From CAVRGQ01 sp963720785 (GTDB lineage Bacteria; Actinomycetota; Acidimicrobiia; IMCC26256; DASPTH01): a stretch of 64,000 nt of DNA. Location of the stretch: the NCBI GenBank assembly GCA_963720785.1, contig CAVRGQ010000005.1, positions 434,001 to 498,000 on the forward strand, read 5' to 3'. Position 1 is the first letter of the stretch. Each line of letters opens with the position of its first letter. Shown in pieces: positions 41,260-51,837 of the stretch. Made by a program: the position numbers and the translations under genes. The notes under the pieces were generated by a model, which was not told where the DNA came from, did no database searches, and saw nothing but the letters and a program-made list of their open reading frames with translations.

Positions 41260-43261
41260 CTAACTGGCGCGCCGACCCTTGCGGCGGTGGTCGAGGAAGT
41301 CGACCAGCACGTAGTCGCCGAGCGTGTCGGGCGTGGTGAAGAAGGCGCGGCCGCGGTTGATGCGCATCATCTGCTCGACGAACGAACGCAGGTAGTAGCT
41401 CTCGTCGAGCATGAAGGTGTTGATGCGGATGCCGTCACGCGTGCAGCGCATCACCTCCTTCAGCGTCTCCTCGATGGTGATGTGCGACGGCGGGTACGAG
41501 AACAGCGCCTGGCCGTTCTCGATGTGGGCCGTGGGCTCACCGTCGGTGACCATGATGATCTGCTTCGTGCCGGTCTGGCGCGAGAGCTGCTTGCGGGCGA
41601 GCAACAGCGCGTGCTGCATGTTCGTGCCCCACTCGAAGTCCCAGCTCATCTCCGGGAGCAGCTCGGGCTTCACGTCGCGTGCGACGCGGCCGAACGACAC
41701 GAGACCGAAGTAGTCGCGCGGGAACTGGCTCGTGATGAGCGCGTGCAGCGCCATCGCGACCTTCTTCGCCGGCAGGAAGTTGTCGCGCATCGGCATCGAC
41801 AGCGACACGTCGAGCAGCAGCACCGTGGCCGAACGGGTGGTCTGCTCGGTGCGCTCCACCTCGAAGTCGTCGGGGAGCAGGCGCACGGGCGTGCCCGCCC
41901 CCGAACGCCAGATCGCGTTCTTGACCGTCTCCTGCACGTTGAGGTGGAACGGGTCGCCGAACTCGTAGGGCTTGTGCTCGTACGACTGCTCGTTGCCCAC
42001 GCCCGACCGCTGGATCTGGTGCTTACCCGGGCGGTCCTTCACGAGCTTGCGGTAGAGGTCGGAGAGCGCCTTGTTGCCGATGGCGCGGATCGCGCGGGGT
42101 GAGCTCGAGGCGGCCTTCGCGCTGCTCGATGAGGCCGGCCTCCTCGAGCATCTTCGTGAGGTCGCGCAGCCGGTCGAGCGACCGCGCCGCATCGTCGCCG
42201 AGCAGCTCGCGGGCGCGCTCGACGTCGACTTCTGCGAGTTCGCCGGGTTGGGTGGCCGAGCGCATCAGGTTCTCGAGCGCGTCGAGGTCGCCCAACGTGT
42301 CGAGCAGGCCGGGCATCTCGCCGAAGCTCATGGGGTCGTTGCCGCTGAAGTTCTGCGACCGCTGCCACGGCATGTTCGGGAACGCGTTCTGCAGGTTGCG
42401 GGAGAGCTGGTCGACCTGCCAACGCAGGTCCATGTCCTCGAGCAGCGACTCCGACAGCGCCTGCAGCTGTGCGCGCTGCTCGGGGCTCATCGAATTGAGC
42501 AGCTGCTGCATCTGCGCCATCGACTGCGCCATCTGCTCGAGCAACTCGTCGAGGCTCTGCGGGTTCCCGGGGAAGAACTCTCCGTGGCGCTCCATGAAGC
42601 CCTCGAAGTCGGGCTCCTCGCCCTGTTCACGCTGCTCGAGCATCTGGTTGAGCTCGTTCATCATGTCCTTCATGGCCTGCATCCGCTCGGGGGTGAGGTT
42701 CTGCATGCCTTCGGACATCTGGTTGAAGTAGCTCTGCATGAGCTGCTCGCGCAGCTCGTCCATCAGCTCCTCGAACCGCTGGCGCGCGGTGTCGTCCATG
42801 AACTCGTAGTTCTGCAGCGACTGCACGCGCCCGGCGAGGTCGGGCGGGAGCTCGTCGAGCTCGCGCCGCCGCAGTTCGGCGACGTCCTCGACCAATTCCT
42901 GACGGCGCTGGTCGCCGGAGCGGTTGGCCTCGTCGACGCGACGGTCGATGCCCTCACGCTCCATGTCGACGACCTCACCGAGCTGTTCGGCGATGTCGTC
43001 GTACACGCCGCCCAGATCGCGGCGTTCGAGCTCTTCGCGGCGACGCTCCCGCAGCCGCTCGAGCATCTCCCGCAACCCCATCAGCTCCTCGCCGTTGCGA
43101 TCGCGGAAGCCCTGCTGCATCAGCTTGCGGAGCGCAGCGTTGAGGTCGCCGTGGTACAGGAGGTCGTCGCTCATCTCGTCCATGAGCGAGTCGGCGTCGA
43201 GATCGAACCCGCGCTGGGTGCCGTCCCAACGGGAGTACTGGAAACCCGAACGGCGCGCCAT
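41260..43261 (-). pseudogene. VWA-domain protein paired with a MoxR ATPase, frame shifted near 42095
   Basis: A protein of about 666 residues. The N-terminal two thirds are extremely hydrophilic, Glu/Gln/Met-rich helices (MLERLRERRREELERRDLGG, QMAQSMAQMQQLLNSMSPEQ). The C-terminal part, one frame over, is a von Willebrand A domain with the MIDAS motif LLLDVSLSMPMRDN and MVTDGEPTAHIENG. One extra base near 42085-42105 (CGCGGGG context) separates them; length is 1 modulo 3. ATG 43261 has TACCCT 6 bases upstream. VWA plus MoxR-type AAA pairs act in complex assembly or metal insertion; annotation as magnesium chelatase subunit would be misleading since no chlorophyll or B12 genes are near. Confidence 0.8.
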
Positions 43262-43364
43262 GAGCCGAGGGTACCCGGCATTCGCCGGCCATACCCGGGG
43301 TCCGGGCCGAGCCCCGGCCGGCCCTGACTGAAGTGCCACCCGTGCCGCCGACCACAATGGTGCG

Positions 43365-43748
43365 ATGCGCGTGCCCACCCGAGCCCTCGCACTCGTCGTC
43401 CTACCGCTGGTCGCGGCCGCCGGCCTCGCCGGCTGCTCGAAGGACGCGGCGAAGTCGCTCCCCCTCCCGAGCAAGGCGTTCTGCAAGGCCGCCTACACCT
43501 ACGACAAGAAGGTGGAGCGCAAGGCCTCGCTCGCGGTGCAGATCGACCTCGTCCAGACCATGGTCGACCACGCGCCGAAGGACATCGCCAAGGACACGCA
43601 GATCTTCCTCGACGCCCTGCAGCGCCGGGCCGACGGCGACAAGAGCGTCGTCGACAACCCGAAGATCATGACCGCGGTCAACAACGTGAACCGCCGTGCG
43701 CAGTCCGACTGCGGCCTCTTCGAGCAGGACCCGCCCTCAGGGATGTAG
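43365..43748 (+). CDS. Small predicted lipoprotein
   Basis: A 127-residue protein with a type II signal peptide: RVPTRALALVVLPLVAAAG then the lipobox LAGC at about residues 21-24. The mature part is short, Lys-rich and ends near a second cysteine pair (SDCGLFEQD, and KAFCKAAYTYD). No known domain. A -10-like CACAAT lies 6 bases before ATG 43365. It sits between the VWA and MoxR genes but on the opposite strand, ending at a hairpin. Function unknown. Confidence 0.7.
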   Translation: MRVPTRALALVVLPLVAAAGLAGCSKDAAKSLPLPSKAFCKAAYTYDKKVERKASLAVQIDLVQTMVDHAPKDIAKDTQIFLDALQRRADGDKSVVDNPKIMTAVNNVNRRAQSDCGLFEQDPPSGM

Positions 43749-43756
43749 CCCCTGAT

Positions 43757-43808
43757 CGTTCTGGCGCTCTTCCGCGCCGCTCTGAGGACCCCGAAGCGCG
43801 CAAGAACG
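43757..43808. terminator. Imperfect inverted repeat between lipoprotein and MoxR gene ends
   Basis: Arms CGTTCTGGCGC (43757-43767) and GCGCAAGAACG (43798-43808) pair with one mismatch. It lies between convergent stop codons and may be a two-sided terminator. Confidence 0.45.
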
Positions 43809-43821
43809 GTGAGTGGAAGGG

Positions 43822-45222
43822 TCAGCCGCGGCCGCGGTAGCTCGCGCGACCGCCGACGGCGTCCTTGTTGAGGCGCTTCGAGAGGTGCAGGCCCTCGAGC
43901 ACGAACTCGACGGCCGAGGCGACGCCGGCGGGCGACTCGGGGACGTCGAGATCGGCAAGCGTCTCGCGGAGGGCGGGCAATTCGTCGAGCAGCCGGCCGT
44001 ACTCCGACGACGCGATGTCCTCGCCGGTGTGCACGACCATGCCCTCTTCGAACGAGTTGACGACATCGGTGAGCTTCTCGGGGCGGGTCTGCGCCCGGAA
44101 CGTCTCGAGCACGGCCGTCTTCAGGATGCGGTCGAGCACCTGCTCCTCGCGGCCGTCGTCGACGGTCTCGAACTCCACCTTGCCGGCGGTGCTCGCGACC
44201 AGCGCGTCGAGGTCGCTCACGCGCGGCACGACCTCGTGCTCGCCGTGGCGCAGCGCGCGCCGCGTCGCGTTGGCGACGAGCGTCTCGTAGTTGGCGATCG
44301 AGAGGCGCACCGACACGCCGGAACGCTGGTTGATGTGCGGCGACCGGCGAGCCTGCTGGCTCGTCTCGGCCACGATCTCGGCCATGAACTCGGGCACGTG
44401 CACGGTGAGGCCGTCGGCGGTGAGTGGACGCGCCTCCTGCTTGACCACGGCGGCCTCGAGCTCGGCGTCGAGCGGGTAGTGCGTGCGGATCTGCGCGCCG
44501 AAGCGGTCCTTCAGCGGCGTGATGATGCGGCCGCGGTTCGTGTAGTCCTCGGGGTTGGCCGAGGCCACGAGCATGGTGTCGATGGGGAGGCGGATCTTGT
44601 AGCCCCGGATCTGCACGTCGCGCTCCTCGAGCACGTTGAGCAGACCCACCTGGATGCGCTCCGCGAGGTCGGGGAGCTCGTTGATCGAGAAGATGCCGCG
44701 GTTGGTGCGGGGCACGAGGCCGTAGTGGATGGTGAGCTCGTCGGAGAGGTAGCGGCCCTCGGCCACCTTGATCGGGTCGACCTCACCGATGAGGTCCGCG
44801 ATCGACGTGTCCGGGGTGGCGAGCTTCTCGCCGAAGCGGCGCTCGCGGTGCACCCACTCGATCGGGGTCTCGTCGCCGCGCTCGGCCACCATCACCCGGG
44901 CGTGGTGCGAGATCGGGTGGTAGGGGTCGTCGTTGATCTCGCTGCCGGCGACGATGGGCATCCACTCGTCGAGCAGGTCGGTGAGCGACCGGATGATGCG
45001 GGTCTTCGCCTGGCCCCGCTCACCGAGGAAGATCACGTCGTGGCCCGCGAGCAGCGCGTTCTCGAGCTGCGGCAGGACGGTGTCCTCGTAGCCGACGACG
45101 CCGTCGACGAGCTGGCGACCCTCCGAGATCCGGGCGATCGCGTTGGCCCGCACCTCGTCCTTGACGGGACGCGACACCCACCCACTCGTGCGCAGTTCGC
45201 CCAAGGTTCCGGGTCGTGTCAT
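43822..45222 (-). CDS. MoxR/ChlI-type AAA+ ATPase
   Basis: A 466-residue AAA+ ATPase. Walker A is FLGERGQAKTRIIRSL, a Walker-B-like segment lies around GIFSINELPDLAERIQ, and sensor region TMLVASANPEDYTNRGRIIT follows. The C-terminal helical lid has HINQRSGVSVRLSIANYETL. ATG 45222 is preceded by GGGAG. It is usually annotated as a magnesium-chelatase or sigma-54-interacting protein. The lack of a GAFTGA motif rules out a sigma-54 activator, and the nearby VWA protein on the same strand indicates a MoxR-VWA chaperone-type pair. Its stop faces the small lipoprotein gene. Confidence 0.85.
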   Translation of the reverse strand: MTRPGTLGELRTSGWVSRPVKDEVRANAIARISEGRQLVDGVVGYEDTVLPQLENALLAGHDVIFLGERGQAKTRIIRSLTDLLDEWMPIVAGSEINDDPYHPISHHARVMVAERGDETPIEWVHRERRFGEKLATPDTSIADLIGEVDPIKVAEGRYLSDELTIHYGLVPRTNRGIFSINELPDLAERIQVGLLNVLEERDVQIRGYKIRLPIDTMLVASANPEDYTNRGRIITPLKDRFGAQIRTHYPLDAELEAAVVKQEARPLTADGLTVHVPEFMAEIVAETSQQARRSPHINQRSGVSVRLSIANYETLVANATRRALRHGEHEVVPRVSDLDALVASTAGKVEFETVDDGREEQVLDRILKTAVLETFRAQTRPEKLTDVVNSFEEGMVVHTGEDIASSEYGRLLDELPALRETLADLDVPESPAGVASAVEFVLEGLHLSKRLNKDAVGGRASYRGRG

Positions 45223-45329
45223 CACTGTCTCCCGAGGGTTTCGAAGGCACTGGGGGGTCGCGGCGCAGCGTACCCGCATGGGGGGATCTCGTGACACCGG
45301 CCCACCGGGGCAACGTCGTGGTGCGGCGG

Positions 45330-45953
45330 TCAGCTCCGTCGGTCGGCCACGATCGCGGACACGAACACCGCGAGAGTGGCGACCGCGGCGGCCCCGGCCA
45401 GGAGGGCGGGCACACCGCGGAGCGAGCCGTGGTCGAGGTCGTACAGGACGTCCTGCACCGGCGGGAGCAGGGCGACGGCGATGGTTGCGCCCACCGCGAC
45501 GACGAGCGACCACGCGATGCTGTGGACGAGCGGCCGGTGCAGGAACACGCCGATGGCGTTGCCCACCAACGCGCCCGCCACCAGGATCGCCACCGTGCCG
45601 GCGATGGTCGCGACCAGGTCCCGAGGGCCGAGGTCGCCGGCGGTCGCGGTCGCGAACGAAGTCAGGACGGCCACTCCCGCGGTGACCGCGACGGTCGCCA
45701 CCGCGCGCCTGATGTGGAGCCGGGCGGGCGATCCGGCGACCGCAGCGCAGAGGTCGCGGTGCGGATCGTCGTCGACATTGCCCGTGACGATCGCGAACCA
45801 CGCCCCGAACACGACGAGGCCGAAGAACATGCTGGCCCCGTTGCTCAGCGCGGGCCCGGGATTCGCGAGCACGAGCACCAGCCAGGTCAGGTACAGGACG
45901 GCAGGCGCGACCCACCGCCCCGACCGGGCCACGAGCAGAAGCGTGAACCGCAT
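45330..45953 (-). CDS. ABC-type transporter membrane subunit, uncharacterised
   Basis: A 207-residue protein with about six hydrophobic segments (VAPAVLYLTWLVLVLANPG, GASMFFGLVVFGAWFAIVTG, ATIAGTVAILVAGALVGNAI, VPALLAGAAAVATLAVFVSA). A conserved cytoplasmic DDDPHRDLCAAVAGSPARLH loop resembles the coupling region of ABC-2-type permeases. Its ATG overlaps the stop of the ATPase gene upstream (TGATG), so the two make an ABC transporter pair. Substrate unknown. Confidence 0.7.
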   Translation of the reverse strand: MRFTLLLVARSGRWVAPAVLYLTWLVLVLANPGPALSNGASMFFGLVVFGAWFAIVTGNVDDDPHRDLCAAVAGSPARLHIRRAVATVAVTAGVAVLTSFATATAGDLGPRDLVATIAGTVAILVAGALVGNAIGVFLHRPLVHSIAWSLVVAVGATIAVALLPPVQDVLYDLDHGSLRGVPALLAGAAAVATLAVFVSAIVADRRS

Positions 45954-46678
45954 CACGAGCCGTCGCCCGGCGGTGCGAACCCGAGCTCGCCCGCGGTCTG
46001 CAGGAGTTGGTCGACGCGGTTGGACGGACCACGGAGCGCGACCTCGACCTGGCCGGGGTCGACCGCGTGCACGGTGTGGTCGCGCACGACGACCGACGCG
46101 TCGGCCCCCGCGAGGTGCTCGCCCTGTTGCACCGCGGCGACCACGCATCCTCCCCTGGCTCGCGTCGCCGCGATGAGGGCAGCCATGCCGCGGTGGCCGA
46201 CCGCATCGAGGCCGAGGTGCGCTTCGTCGATCACGACGAGGTCGGCTGCGCTCGACAGCGAGTCGGCGAGGAGGAGCTTGCGCAGGTTCCCGAACGACAG
46301 GACCTGACAACTGCGCGCGAGCTCGCCCTCGAAGCCGAGCAGTTCGAGCGCAGCAAGAGGGTCCTCGACCCGGTGGGACCGCACGCCGCGCAGCCAGCGC
46401 GCCGCCGACACCGCCGGTGGCGTCAGCGCGGCCGGCACGTAGGCGACCCGCCCGCCACCCACCCGCGTGCCGGCCGCCGGCCGGACGACACCCGCGAACG
46501 CACGCAACAACGTGGTCTTGCCCGCGCCGTTGGCACCGCGCACGCCCAAGAGTTCACCCGGCCGCACCGCGAGCGTCACATCGCGTAGCGCCACGACACG
46601 CCCGTAGCGGATCACGACGTCCTCGAGCTCGACGCACGCTGGCGGAGACACGTCGGCATTGTTGCCCACCACCGCCAC
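45953..46678 (-). CDS. ABC transporter ATP-binding protein
   Basis: A 241-residue ATPase. Walker A is RGANGAGKTTLLRAFAG; the signature is degenerate (VLSFGNLRKLLLADSL instead of LSGGQ); Walker B is LVVIDEAHLGLDAVG with Glu in place. A Q-loop Gln is not obvious. The first ten residues before VELEDVVIRYGRVVALRDV are unconserved, so a later start is possible. Translationally coupled to the membrane protein downstream. It probably drives export, with reduced similarity to canonical ABC-2 ATPases. Divergent from the SMP-30 gene, with 20 bases between starts. Confidence 0.8.
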   Translation of the reverse strand: MAVVGNNADVSPPACVELEDVVIRYGRVVALRDVTLAVRPGELLGVRGANGAGKTTLLRAFAGVVRPAAGTRVGGGRVAYVPAALTPPAVSAARWLRGVRSHRVEDPLAALELLGFEGELARSCQVLSFGNLRKLLLADSLSSAADLVVIDEAHLGLDAVGHRGMAALIAATRARGGCVVAAVQQGEHLAGADASVVVRDHTVHAVDPGQVEVALRGPSNRVDQLLQTAGELGFAPPGDGS

Positions 46679-46698
46679 GAGTGGGCGATGATGCCCGG

Positions 46699-47631
46699 AT
46701 GGACGGACCGCACGTCATCTGCCAGGGGCCGCGCTTCGGTGAGGGGCCGGTGTGGTGCGCACCCTCGGACGCCCACCCCGAGGGCTCGCTCGTGTGCACC
46801 AGCGTCTCCGACGGCACCCTGCACCGGGTCGACCTCGCCACGGGCACACGCGAGGTGCTGGCCGACACCGGCGGCGGCCCCAACGGCGCGGCGCCCGCGA
46901 CCGACGGCGGCTTCGTCGTCACCCAGAACGGCGGGCTCGACTTCTCCGTGTTCGGCTTCTTCGCCGACGCGCCCCCGCCGGTGCCCACCATCCCGTCTGG
47001 CCTCCAACACGTCGCCGCCGACGGCGCGGTCACCTCGCTCCTCGCCGGCATGAGCAACGCGCCCAACGACCTGGTGGTCGGCCCCGACGGCACCGTGTAC
47101 TTCACCGATCCGCCGCACTGGCCCGTCCCCGAGGAGCCCGCCGGACGGGTCGGCCGGGTGATGGCCTGGTCGGCGGCAGAGGGCCTGCGCCCGGTGGTCG
47201 CCGGCCTCCACTACCCCAATGGCATCGCGCTCGACGCCGACGGCGAGACGCTCGTGGTCGCGGAGAACGGCCTCCACATGGAGGGCCAGTGCCTGCTGCG
47301 GGTCCGGGCCGACGGTCCCGCCGACCAGGTGGGGGAGCGAAACGCCTCGGGCCGGGTCGTCGACGGGTTCGCCTTCGACGTCGCCGGCCGCATCTACGCC
47401 GCCGGCGGAGGCCATGTGGTCACGGTCCTCGAGCCCGACGGGCGGGGTGACGTGCAGGTGGTGGAGGTCCTCGACTGCCCCGGCGACCACCCGGTCAGCA
47501 CCAACTGCTGTTTCGGCGGCTCCGACGGTCGCACCCTCTTCGCGGTCGACGCCGGCAGCCCCGGACACGTGTACTGCTGGACCGACCTGCCGAGCCCGGG
47601 ACTCCCGCTGCACCCCTTCCCCACCAGGTAG
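46699..47631 (+). CDS. SMP-30/gluconolactonase-family beta-propeller protein
   Basis: A 310-residue six-bladed propeller protein. Family motifs are GPRFGEGPVWCAPSDA (metal-binding Glu), LADTGGGPNGAAPATDGGFV, MSNAPNDLVVGPDGTVYFTD (metal-binding Asn/Asp), YPNGIALDADGETLVVAENG and VVDGFAFDVAGRIYAAGGG. Such enzymes hydrolyse aldonolactones or other lactones using a divalent metal. ATG 46699; a weak -10-like GATGAT stands 6 bases upstream. No sugar-acid genes are close, so the substrate is open. Confidence 0.85.
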   Translation: MDGPHVICQGPRFGEGPVWCAPSDAHPEGSLVCTSVSDGTLHRVDLATGTREVLADTGGGPNGAAPATDGGFVVTQNGGLDFSVFGFFADAPPPVPTIPSGLQHVAADGAVTSLLAGMSNAPNDLVVGPDGTVYFTDPPHWPVPEEPAGRVGRVMAWSAAEGLRPVVAGLHYPNGIALDADGETLVVAENGLHMEGQCLLRVRADGPADQVGERNASGRVVDGFAFDVAGRIYAAGGGHVVTVLEPDGRGDVQVVEVLDCPGDHPVSTNCCFGGSDGRTLFAVDAGSPGHVYCWTDLPSPGLPLHPFPTR

Positions 47632-47648
47632 CGCGGCGGAGCCACGCA

Positions 47649-47662
47649 GGGGCGTAAGCCCC
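47649..47662 (+). terminator. Short GC hairpin with GTAA loop after the SMP-30 gene
   Basis: GGGGC (47649-47653), loop GTAA, GCCCC (47658-47662). It is a compact GNRA-loop hairpin 18 bases after the stop, with no U-tract. It may be a terminator or a 3'-end stabiliser; sdhC begins 42 bases later. Confidence 0.4.
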
Positions 47663-47690
47663 GAATAGGCCGCTGGCCAGGCGACAGTTG

Positions 47691-47696
47691 TAGTTT
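47691..47696 (+). promoter_or_regulatory. -10 box of a leaderless promoter (sdhC)
   Basis: TAGTTT is 7 bases before ATG 47704; no Shine-Dalgarno sequence is present. Confidence 0.5.
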
Positions 47697-47703
47697 TCGC
47701 TGC

Positions 47704-48494
47704 ATGGCGAAGGTTGAGGAAGAGCTCTCGACCGCTGACCAGAGCGGCGGCGCCGACGACGCCGACGCCCTGGCGCGCACCACTGGTGCGCCGGTCCCGG
47801 CACCGAAGCAGGGTCACTTCCTGCTGAGGTTCTGGCAGTCGGCGGTCGGCAAGAAGTGGTTGATGGCCCTCTCGGGCATCGTGCTGCTCGGCTTCGTGCT
47901 GGTGCACATGATCGGGAACCTCAAGGTCTTCTTGGGGAAGGACCACATCAACACGTACGGCGAGTGGCTGCGCACCCTCGGTGAGCCCGCCCTCCCCCGC
48001 ACCGTCCTGCTGTGGATCGTGCGGATTGTGCTGATCGGCGCGTTCTTCGTGCACATCGTGGCTGCGGCGCAGCTCACGCGCATGAACCAGAGGGCCCGGC
48101 CGGTGCGCTACCAGTCGAAGCGCGACTACGTGGCGGCGAACTTCGCGTCACGCACCATGCGCCTCACCGGCATCGTGGTGGCGCTGTTCGTGATCTTCCA
48201 CCTGCTGGACCTCACGTGGGGTACGGCGAACGGCGGGAACTTCGTGCGCGGCGACGCGTACGACAACCTGTTCAACAGCTTCGAGCGGGTGCCGGTGGCG
48301 ATCGCCTACATCGTCGCGATGATCGCGTTGAGCATCCACATCTTCCACGGCGCCTGGAGCATGTTCCAGAGCCTCGGTCTGAACAACCCGCGCTGGAACG
48401 TCTGGCGCCGGTACTTCGCCGCGGGCTTCGCGCTCGTCATCCTCGTCGGCAACGTGAGCATGCCGTTGCTGATCACGACTGGAGCCGTGACCCG

Positions 48495-48498
<4 letters not shown>
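47704..48498 (+). CDS. sdhC: Succinate dehydrogenase cytochrome b558 subunit (SdhC, type B)
   Basis: A 264-residue membrane anchor with five hydrophobic segments, the single-subunit diheme type B found in Actinobacteria and Bacillus; correspondingly there is no sdhD. Histidines suited to heme ligation lie in LGFVLVHMIGNLKVF, FFVHIVAAAQL, VIFHLLDLTWG and LSIHIFHGAWSMF. The first 35 residues are hydrophilic. The stop overlaps the sdhA ATG (ATGA), so sdhCAB is an operon. It passes electrons from the SdhB clusters to menaquinone. Confidence 0.92.
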
Positions 48499-50417
<1,919 letters not shown>

Positions 50418-50458
50418 CCCACTCCTTCATCGCATCAGAAGCACAGAGGACTGAAGCA

Positions 50459-51223
50459 ATGGATCTCAAGCTCCGCGTCTGGCGCCAGAAGAGCTCGACC
50501 GCCGCTGGTGCGTTCGAGGAGATCGACGCTCCGGGCATCAGCCCCGAGATGTCGTTCCTCGAGATGTTCGACGTCATCAACGACCGGCTGACGGCTGAGG
50601 GCCGCGAGCCGATCGCGTTCGACCACGACTGCCGTGAGGGCATCTGCGGCTCGTGCTCGATGATGATCAACGGACGCGCGCACGGCCCGTCGGAGGGCAC
50701 GGCCACCTGTCAGCTGCACATGCGCAAGTTCTCCGACGGTGACCAGATCACCGTCGAGCCGTGGCGGGCCCGCGCCTTCCCGATCCTGCGCGACCTCGTC
50801 GTCGACCGCAGCGCGTTCGACCGCATCGTCGAGGCGGGCGGCTACATCAGCGCGCCCACCGGCTCGGCTCCCGACGCCAACCTCATCCTCGTGCCCAAGG
50901 AGGCGGCCGACTCCGCGATGGACGCCGCCGCCTGCATCGGCTGCGGCGCCTGCGTGGCGGCGTGCCCCAACGGCGCGGCGAACCTGTTCACCGCGGCGAA
51001 GGTCGCCCACCTGAACCTGCTCCCGCAGGGCCAGCCCGAGCGCTACACGCGTGTGGTGAACATGGTCGAGGTGATGGAGAGCTTCTTCGGCTCCTGCACG
51101 AACCACGGTGAGTGCGAGAAGGCGTGCCCGAAGGAGATCAGCATCGACTTCATCGCGCTGCTGAACCGCGACTACGTGAAGGCGCAGTTCAAGAACCGCA
51201 AGCTCACCGGCCAGAAGAAGTAA
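50459..51223 (+). CDS. sdhB: Succinate dehydrogenase iron-sulfur subunit
   Basis: A 254-residue protein with the [2Fe-2S] site DCREGICGSCSMMINGRAHG and its later Cys (TATCQLHMRKF), and the [4Fe-4S]/[3Fe-4S] sites in ACIGCGACVAACPNG and SCTNHGECEKACPKEIS. It carries electrons from SdhA to the SdhC hemes. ATG 50459 is preceded by AGAGGA. It is the last gene of sdhCAB; its stop abuts the convergent stop at 51224. Confidence 0.96.
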   Translation: MDLKLRVWRQKSSTAAGAFEEIDAPGISPEMSFLEMFDVINDRLTAEGREPIAFDHDCREGICGSCSMMINGRAHGPSEGTATCQLHMRKFSDGDQITVEPWRARAFPILRDLVVDRSAFDRIVEAGGYISAPTGSAPDANLILVPKEAADSAMDAAACIGCGACVAACPNGAANLFTAAKVAHLNLLPQGQPERYTRVVNMVEVMESFFGSCTNHGECEKACPKEISIDFIALLNRDYVKAQFKNRKLTGQKK

Positions 51224-51520
51224 CTAGAACTCTTCTTCGCGCACCACGTCGAGGTTGCGGAAGATCGGCGGTCCGTCGCAGAGCGTCATCATCTTCTCGG
51301 CGAAGGCGTTCGTCTCGGGCAGCTGGCTGTTACGCATCGCCTCGTCATGCGACGGGAACTCCACGATCTGCACGTAGACGTCGCCGTTGTCGCGGTCACG
51401 GGTGGTCGACACCCGGGTGGGCGTGTGCGTGGACGCCGTGGACGCCGCCCACTCGTCCATCAGCGCGGCGACCTCGTCGTAGCGCGTGGTGCGGAACTCG
51501 ATGGTCTGGACGAATTTCAT
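51224..51520 (-). CDS. Small ABM/ferredoxin-fold-like protein
   Basis: A 98-residue protein (MKFVQTIEFRTTRYDEVAAL, RDRDNGDVYVQIVEFPSHDE, RNSQLPETNAFAEKMMTLCD) with the alternating pattern of a dimeric alpha/beta barrel related to antibiotic-biosynthesis-monooxygenase/EthD folds. ATG 51520 has AGGAGG at good spacing. No cofactor or partner gene is evident. It is convergent with sdhB with no gap. Confidence 0.68.
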   Translation of the reverse strand: MKFVQTIEFRTTRYDEVAALMDEWAASTASTHTPTRVSTTRDRDNGDVYVQIVEFPSHDEAMRNSQLPETNAFAEKMMTLCDGPPIFRNLDVVREEEF

Positions 51521-51594
51521 CGTCGACCTCCTGAGACTGTCGGTGGGACGTCCCGCCCGCGGTCCCGCAATGGTTGCCGCGTCGGATCGTCTCG

Positions 51595-51837
51595 TCAATC
51601 CTCGGGGTCGGCGGCGGCGAAGGCCTCGAGGTCGGTGACGATCCCCTCGACGTCGGCCCGGGCCCGGGCGATGCGGCCCCGGCACAGCTTGATCAGGAAG
51701 CTGGCCCGCTTGACCCGCTCGGCGAGCACGTCGACGTCGAGGTCGTCGCGCTCGAGCTCGTCGAGGATGTCGCCGAGCTCCGCCATGGCATCGGCGTACC
51801 CGATCTCGTCTGCGTTGATGGTGGCCTCGTCGGTCAT
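51595..51837 (-). CDS. xseB: Exodeoxyribonuclease VII small subunit
   Basis: An 80-residue protein with the XseB helical core: YADAMAELGDILDELERDDL, VDVLAERVKRASFLIKLCRG and ARADVEGIVTDLEAF. It binds the XseA C-terminus to form exonuclease VII, which degrades single-stranded DNA. ATG 51837 overlaps the xseA stop (ATGA), the usual order. Confidence 0.93.
   Translation of the reverse strand: MTDEATINADEIGYADAMAELGDILDELERDDLDVDVLAERVKRASFLIKLCRGRIARARADVEGIVTDLEAFAAADPED

Noticed and set aside
43822..45222. Sigma-54-dependent activator
   Set aside because: AAA+ features are present but no GAFTGA loop, receiver or DNA-binding domain; it fits the MoxR/ChlI group.
47649..47662. GGGGC-GTAA-GCCCC hairpin as a riboswitch before sdhC
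   Set aside because: It is too small for a known riboswitch class and lies upstream of the predicted sdhC transcription start.
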